NCBI GenBank assembly: GCA_945873715.1
Contig: CAMCFL010000075.1
Location: 1-9,744, forward strand
Length of the DNA stretch: 9,744 nt
Source of the DNA: Akkermansia muciniphila
Lineage (GTDB): Bacteria; Verrucomicrobiota; Verrucomicrobiia; Limisphaerales; UBA9464
Direction: 5' to 3'
Positions 6,716 to 9,744 of this stretch are shown here, one piece after another (positions within the stretch are counted from its first letter, which is position 1; each line of letters starts with the position of its first letter). The notes beneath the pieces are model-generated. The model did no database searches, had not been told where the DNA came from, and saw only the letters and a list, made by a program, of their open reading frames with translations. Both the position numbers and the translations under genes were made by a program.

Positions 6716-7426
6716 ATGAGCAAGGAGAATCAGGAATCCGCGCGGGAATCCTCGCTGCAAATCGACTTGCTGGCCTGGTACGAGGTCAACAAGCGGAACG
6801 TCTTCATCGGGCTCGGCCTCATCGTCGTCGCCATCGGGGTGACCATGGTGTTCAACCACCGCCGGCAAACCACGGTGTCCGACGCGAGCCGTGACCTGCT
6901 GCTCCTGCTGTCGCCAGGCAAGAATTCCGAGCAATCGCCGGACGCCACCAAGTTCGCCGAGGTCGCCGCCCGCCATGCCGGGGCACCTGCCTCGGTCCAC
7001 GCCACGCTTCTGGCCGGACGCGAATTCTTCAATGCCGGCAAGTATGCCGAGGCGAAGACCCAGTTCGACAAGGCCGCCGACACCGAGGGAGTCCTGGGTG
7101 CCATTGGCCTCTACGGGATTGCTGCCTGTGTTGACGCCGAGAAGGGTGGAGCCGAGGCGATCGCCGCCTACCAGGCCGCCATCACCCATCCGCAGGGAGC
7201 TCTGGTCGCCGGGAAGGCCCGCCTCGCCAAGGCCCGCCTTCACGAAAGCCTCAAGCAACCCAAGGAAGCCCTCGCGCTCTACGAGGAACTCGCCAACGAC
7301 AAGGATCGCGAGTTGGCCAACGCCGCATTCATCCGCCGCGCCTCCCTCATCCGGGCCCATCCCGAGTTGAACAAGGCGGCCGCCACCACCAATTCGATCA
7401 ACATCGTCCCGGCCCTCAAGCCCTGA
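6716..7426 (+). CDS. Single-pass membrane tetratricopeptide-repeat protein
   Basis: The protein (236 aa) has a short charged N-terminus and one transmembrane helix at about residues 29-46 (VFIGLGLIVVAIGVTMVF), followed by HRR. The rest is an α-helical domain rich in Ala, Lys and Glu with TPR-like helix pairs, including AGREFFNAGKYAEAKTQF and RLHESLKQPKEALALYEEL. The arrangement recalls YfgM-type proteins, which are membrane-anchored TPR proteins associated with the Sec translocon and periplasmic chaperones. That match is by architecture only. TPR domains bind other proteins, so a scaffold or chaperone role is likely. I choose ATG 6716 because it gives a compact charged N-terminus; an in-frame TTG at 6650 would add 22 residues. 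The Nudix gene starts 11 bp downstream and the two are probably co-transcribed, with no obvious functional link. Confidence 0.85.
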   Translation: MSKENQESARESSLQIDLLAWYEVNKRNVFIGLGLIVVAIGVTMVFNHRRQTTVSDASRDLLLLLSPGKNSEQSPDATKFAEVAARHAGAPASVHATLLAGREFFNAGKYAEAKTQFDKAADTEGVLGAIGLYGIAACVDAEKGGAEAIAAYQAAITHPQGALVAGKARLAKARLHESLKQPKEALALYEELANDKDRELANAAFIRRASLIRAHPELNKAAATTNSINIVPALKP

Positions 7427-7437
7427 TCGGTCCTTGG

Positions 7438-7848
7438 ATGACGGTCATTGACGTTGCTGCCGGACTCATCTTCCGCGCCGGACTCCTGCTCATCACCCGG
7501 CGGCCGCCCGGCTCGCATCTGGCCGGGCTCTGGGAGTTTCCCGGGGGCAAGCTTCAGCCCGGTGAATCCTGGGAGAACGCCCTTCGCCGCGAGCTCCTTG
7601 AGGAACTTGGGTTCTCAGCCAGCGTCGGGCTCCCGTACGAGGAGATCACCCACGACTACCCGGAGAAGTCCGTTCGGCTTCGGTTCTTCCTCTGCTCGGT
7701 CGAGTCGGGGGAACCCCGCCCGATCGAATGCGCCGAACTCGCCTGGGTTCGGCGGGACGAACTGGGTCAGTTCCAATTTCCCGAAGCCGACGCCCGACTC
7801 CTCGAACGGCTGACCTGCGATCCAGCGCTGTTTGGATCTTCACGATGA
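7438..7848 (+). CDS. Nudix hydrolase, MutT-like
   Basis: The protein (136 aa) is about the size of E. coli MutT and carries a complete Nudix box at residues 37-59: Gly37, Glu43, Arg51-Glu52, Glu55-Glu56 and Gly58. It fits G-x5-E-x7-REUxEExGU exactly. These glutamates bind the divalent metal used to cleave nucleoside diphosphates linked to another group. Just before the box, GLWEFPGGK (30-38) is typical of the MutT/8-oxo-dGTP diphosphatase subgroup, which removes oxidised dGTP from the nucleotide pool. The exact substrate is not proven, since the family is broad. The stop codon overlaps the start of the acyltransferase gene in an ATGA, so translation of the two is probably coupled. No Shine-Dalgarno sequence precedes the ATG. 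Confidence 0.93.
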   Translation: MTVIDVAAGLIFRAGLLLITRRPPGSHLAGLWEFPGGKLQPGESWENALRRELLEELGFSASVGLPYEEITHDYPEKSVRLRFFLCSVESGEPRPIECAELAWVRRDELGQFQFPEADARLLERLTCDPALFGSSR

Positions 7849-8972
7849 ATTCCCCCCTCCCGGAAGGTCGATCGCCGGTGCCCCCCACGGCCCGCCTGCG
7901 GTCACTCGATGCGCTCCGGGGGTTTGACATGTTCTGGATCGTTGGCGCCGGTGATCTGGTCCGGGGCCTCCAGAAGATCTCCGACGACGGAGTGGTTGGG
8001 TTCATCGCGAAACAGCTGCAGCACCAGGCATGGGAAGGGATGCATTTCGAGGACCTCATCTTCCCTCTGTTCGTCTTCATTGCCGGGGTCTCATTGGTGT
8101 TCTCCCTCGAAAAGAACCTTCAGCAAACCAATCGCCGCACGGTGGCGCTGCGGATCGTCCAACGTTCTGCCCTCCTCTACTTCATCGGGATCCTGTGCTA
8201 CGGCGGATTCTCCACCCGCTTCGAAGACATTCGACTGCTGGGCGTGCTCCAACGGATCGCGCTCTGCTATCTCTGCTCAGGACTGCTCTTCTGTTTCCTC
8301 AAGCCCAGGGCAGTGATGGGGGTCTTTGTCGGTCTGCTGGTGGGCTACTGGGCCCTGATGTCGTTGGTTCCGGTCCCCGGACACGGCGCGGGAAACTTTG
8401 CTGAAGGCGCCAACCTGGCGAACTACGTGGACCAACGTTATCTCCCGCTCCGGAAGTACGACGGGAACCACGATCCGGAAGGTCTGCTGAGCACGCTTCC
8501 CGCGATTGCCAGCTGTCTCCTCGGGGTTTTCGCCGGCCTGCTCCTCAAGGACCCGTCATCCACCGACCGCAGAAAGGTCCTGCTCCTGATCGCCGGAGGA
8601 TTGGGTTGCCTCGCCGTCGGCTGGGCATGGCATCTCCATTTTCCGGTCATCAAGAAGATCTGGAGCTCGTCGTTCGTCCTGGTCGCCGGAGGATCCAGCT
8701 GTCTCCTGCTGGCGGCATTCTATCAGGTGATCGACGTGTGGAAGTTTCAGAAGTGGGCCATGCCCTTCGTCTGGATCGGCGTGAACCCGATCACGATCTA
8801 CTTCGGGGGTCGCTTCATCGATTTCGAGTCCCTCGCCAAGCTGTTCGTCGGAGGGCCGCTCGGTGCCGCCTGTGGCCGCTACGCGGAACTCGTTCTCGCA
8901 CTGACCTCCCTCGCCTTCGGCTTCTGGTTCATGCGCTTCCTCTACCAGCGTCGGATCTTCCTGCGCGTCTGA
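7845..8972 (+). CDS. DUF5009/HGSNAT-like membrane acyltransferase
   Basis: The protein (375 aa) is a multi-pass inner-membrane protein with roughly ten hydrophobic segments. It matches bacterial homologues of heparan-α-glucosaminide N-acetyltransferase (COG4299/DUF5009). Hallmarks are RLRSLDALRGFDMF at residues 17-30, WEGMHFEDLIFPLFVFIAGVS (63-83) in the first membrane region, GVLQRIALCYL from 133, and HDPEGLLSTLPAI from 209. In human HGSNAT a histidine in the loop before the matching 'W.G...D..FP' segment takes the acetyl group; His60 here is the likely equivalent, which I infer from position. The family is thought to move acetyl groups across the membrane to a sugar acceptor, but bacterial substrates are largely unknown. 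The start at ATG 7845 overlaps the Nudix stop by 4 bp (ATGA). A longer in-frame extension from upstream would run through the Nudix gene and is not credible. Confidence 0.93.
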   Translation: MNSPLPEGRSPVPPTARLRSLDALRGFDMFWIVGAGDLVRGLQKISDDGVVGFIAKQLQHQAWEGMHFEDLIFPLFVFIAGVSLVFSLEKNLQQTNRRTVALRIVQRSALLYFIGILCYGGFSTRFEDIRLLGVLQRIALCYLCSGLLFCFLKPRAVMGVFVGLLVGYWALMSLVPVPGHGAGNFAEGANLANYVDQRYLPLRKYDGNHDPEGLLSTLPAIASCLLGVFAGLLLKDPSSTDRRKVLLLIAGGLGCLAVGWAWHLHFPVIKKIWSSSFVLVAGGSSCLLLAAFYQVIDVWKFQKWAMPFVWIGVNPITIYFGGRFIDFESLAKLFVGGPLGAACGRYAELVLALTSLAFGFWFMRFLYQRRIFLRV

Positions 8973-9069
8973 CGCTCAGCCCGCCACCGGGTCCCATTGC
9001 TGGTTTCAGGGGATGGCGTGCCCTCACACACCTGCGACCATCCCCCCCGCGACAATTCCGCCCAACCTC
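8973..9069. other. Intergenic gap before aldehyde dehydrogenase
   Basis: In this 97-bp gap the only structure I see is an inverted pair, ggggatgg (9009-9016) and ccatcccc (9038-9045), with a 21-nt loop. It is too weak to call a terminator. The gap is long enough for a separate promoter for the aldehyde dehydrogenase, but I see no clear -35/-10 pair. Confidence 0.4.
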
Positions 9070-9744
9070 ATGCAAACACTTCAATGCCGGGTAGCCGGCG
9101 TCCCGGCCGGGAACGGCCCATTGCTCCAAGTCCGCAATCCCTACTCGGGCGCCCTCGTCGGCACGGTGGCCACGGTGGGCCGCGCCGAGGCGGAAGCGGC
9201 CATCGCGGCCGCCACCGGCTTCACCGCCACGCCGACCCGATACCAACGCTCCGAAATCCTCGAGAAGACCCGGATGGCACTGGAGGCCCGGCGCGAGGAG
9301 TTCGCGCGGATCATCACCTCGGAAGCAGGCCTCGCCCTGCGCGAGGCGCGCTACGAGGTGGGGCGCACCGTCGATGTCCTGCGCTTCGCCGCCATGGAAG
9401 CCCTGCGCGATGACGGACAGATCTTCTCCTGCGACGTCTCGGCCCAAGGCAAGCCGCGGAAAATCTTCACCACCCGCGAACCCCTGCGCTGCGCTGTCGC
9501 GATCACGCCCTTCAATCACCCGTTGAACCAGGTGGCCCACAAGGTGGGGCCGGCCATCGCCGCCGGGACGCCGATCATCCTCAAACCCTCGGAGAAGACT
9601 CCGTTGGTGGCCCTGAGATTTGCCGAACTGCTGCACGAGGCCGGACTCCCGGGCCCGATGCTCTCGGTGCTTCTCGGGCCGACGCATGAGATCGCCGAGA
9701 CCCTCGTCCGCCACGCCGATGTCGATGTGGTGGCCTTCACCGGG
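9070..9744 (+). CDS. phnY: Aldehyde dehydrogenase, probable phosphonoacetaldehyde dehydrogenase (5' part)
   Basis: The first 225 codons are present; the gene runs off the right edge and the usual length would be about 480 residues. It is an NAD-dependent aldehyde dehydrogenase. Visible landmarks are TPFNHP at residues 146-151, with the oxyanion-hole Asn149, KPSEKTP from 172, with the cofactor-binding Lys172, and AFTG at the edge. The catalytic Glu and Cys lie beyond the window. The segments EVGRTVDVLRFAA (96-108) and LRDDGQIFSCD (112-122), and HK after NHPLNQVA, are characteristic of the phosphonoacetaldehyde dehydrogenase group. That enzyme (PhnY) oxidises phosphonoacetaldehyde to phosphonoacetate in 2-aminoethylphosphonate degradation. 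The subfamily call comes from remembered conservation, not from a search. Another aldehyde substrate remains possible. ATG 9070 is followed by RNPYSGALVG at the expected distance. No Shine-Dalgarno sequence precedes it. Confidence 0.85.
   Translation, partial: MQTLQCRVAGVPAGNGPLLQVRNPYSGALVGTVATVGRAEAEAAIAAATGFTATPTRYQRSEILEKTRMALEARREEFARIITSEAGLALREARYEVGRTVDVLRFAAMEALRDDGQIFSCDVSAQGKPRKIFTTREPLRCAVAITPFNHPLNQVAHKVGPAIAAGTPIILKPSEKTPLVALRFAELLHEAGLPGPMLSVLLGPTHEIAETLVRHADVDVVAFTG

Noticed and set aside
9009..9045. Inverted pair ggggatgg/ccatcccc as a terminator after the acyltransferase gene
   Set aside because: The stem is only 8 bp with a 21-nt loop and no T-tract, which is expected by chance at this base composition.

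Overview
The window looks like chromosome from a GC-rich member of the Verrucomicrobiota (Limisphaerales/Pedosphaera-type), or less likely another member of the PVC group. The inference rests on four things: an H-X9-DG prepilin-like protein, a Gfo/Idh/MocA oxidoreductase next to an LmbE/PIG-L deacetylase, a DUF5009 membrane acyltransferase, and GC-rich palindromic intergenic repeats. Almost all genes lack a clear Shine-Dalgarno sequence. I see no rRNA, tRNA, CRISPR array, transposase or phage gene.

Layout. Positions 1-258 carry no recognisable gene but hold a palindromic repeat with a perfect 22-bp hairpin. A rightward cluster follows: a type IV pilin/pseudopilin-like protein (259-1080), a Gfo/Idh/MocA oxidoreductase (1120-2148) and a PIG-L/LmbE deacetylase (2156-2947). 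The last two are 7 bp apart and probably form a sugar or amino-sugar catabolic pair. A 319-bp intergenic stretch (2948-3266) holds a hairpin and a nested palindromic repeat about 168 bp long. It lies between the convergent ends of the deacetylase and a large leftward SNF2-family helicase (6602 down to 3267).

The helicase is divergent from a second rightward cluster, across a 113-bp gap. This cluster contains a single-pass membrane TPR protein (6716-7426), a MutT-like Nudix hydrolase (7438-7848) and a DUF5009/HGSNAT-like multi-pass acyltransferase (7845-8972). The last two overlap by ATGA and are probably translationally coupled. After 97 bp comes the first 225 codons of an aldehyde dehydrogenase, cut by the window edge, that most resembles phosphonoacetaldehyde dehydrogenase (PhnY).

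I found no clear new multi-gene system. The points most worth following are the two palindromic elements, which share a module and look like one REP/MITE-like family; the SNF2 helicase, whose roughly 630-residue N-terminal part has no visible SWIM zinc finger; and the PhnY-like gene, whose partners would lie beyond the right edge.
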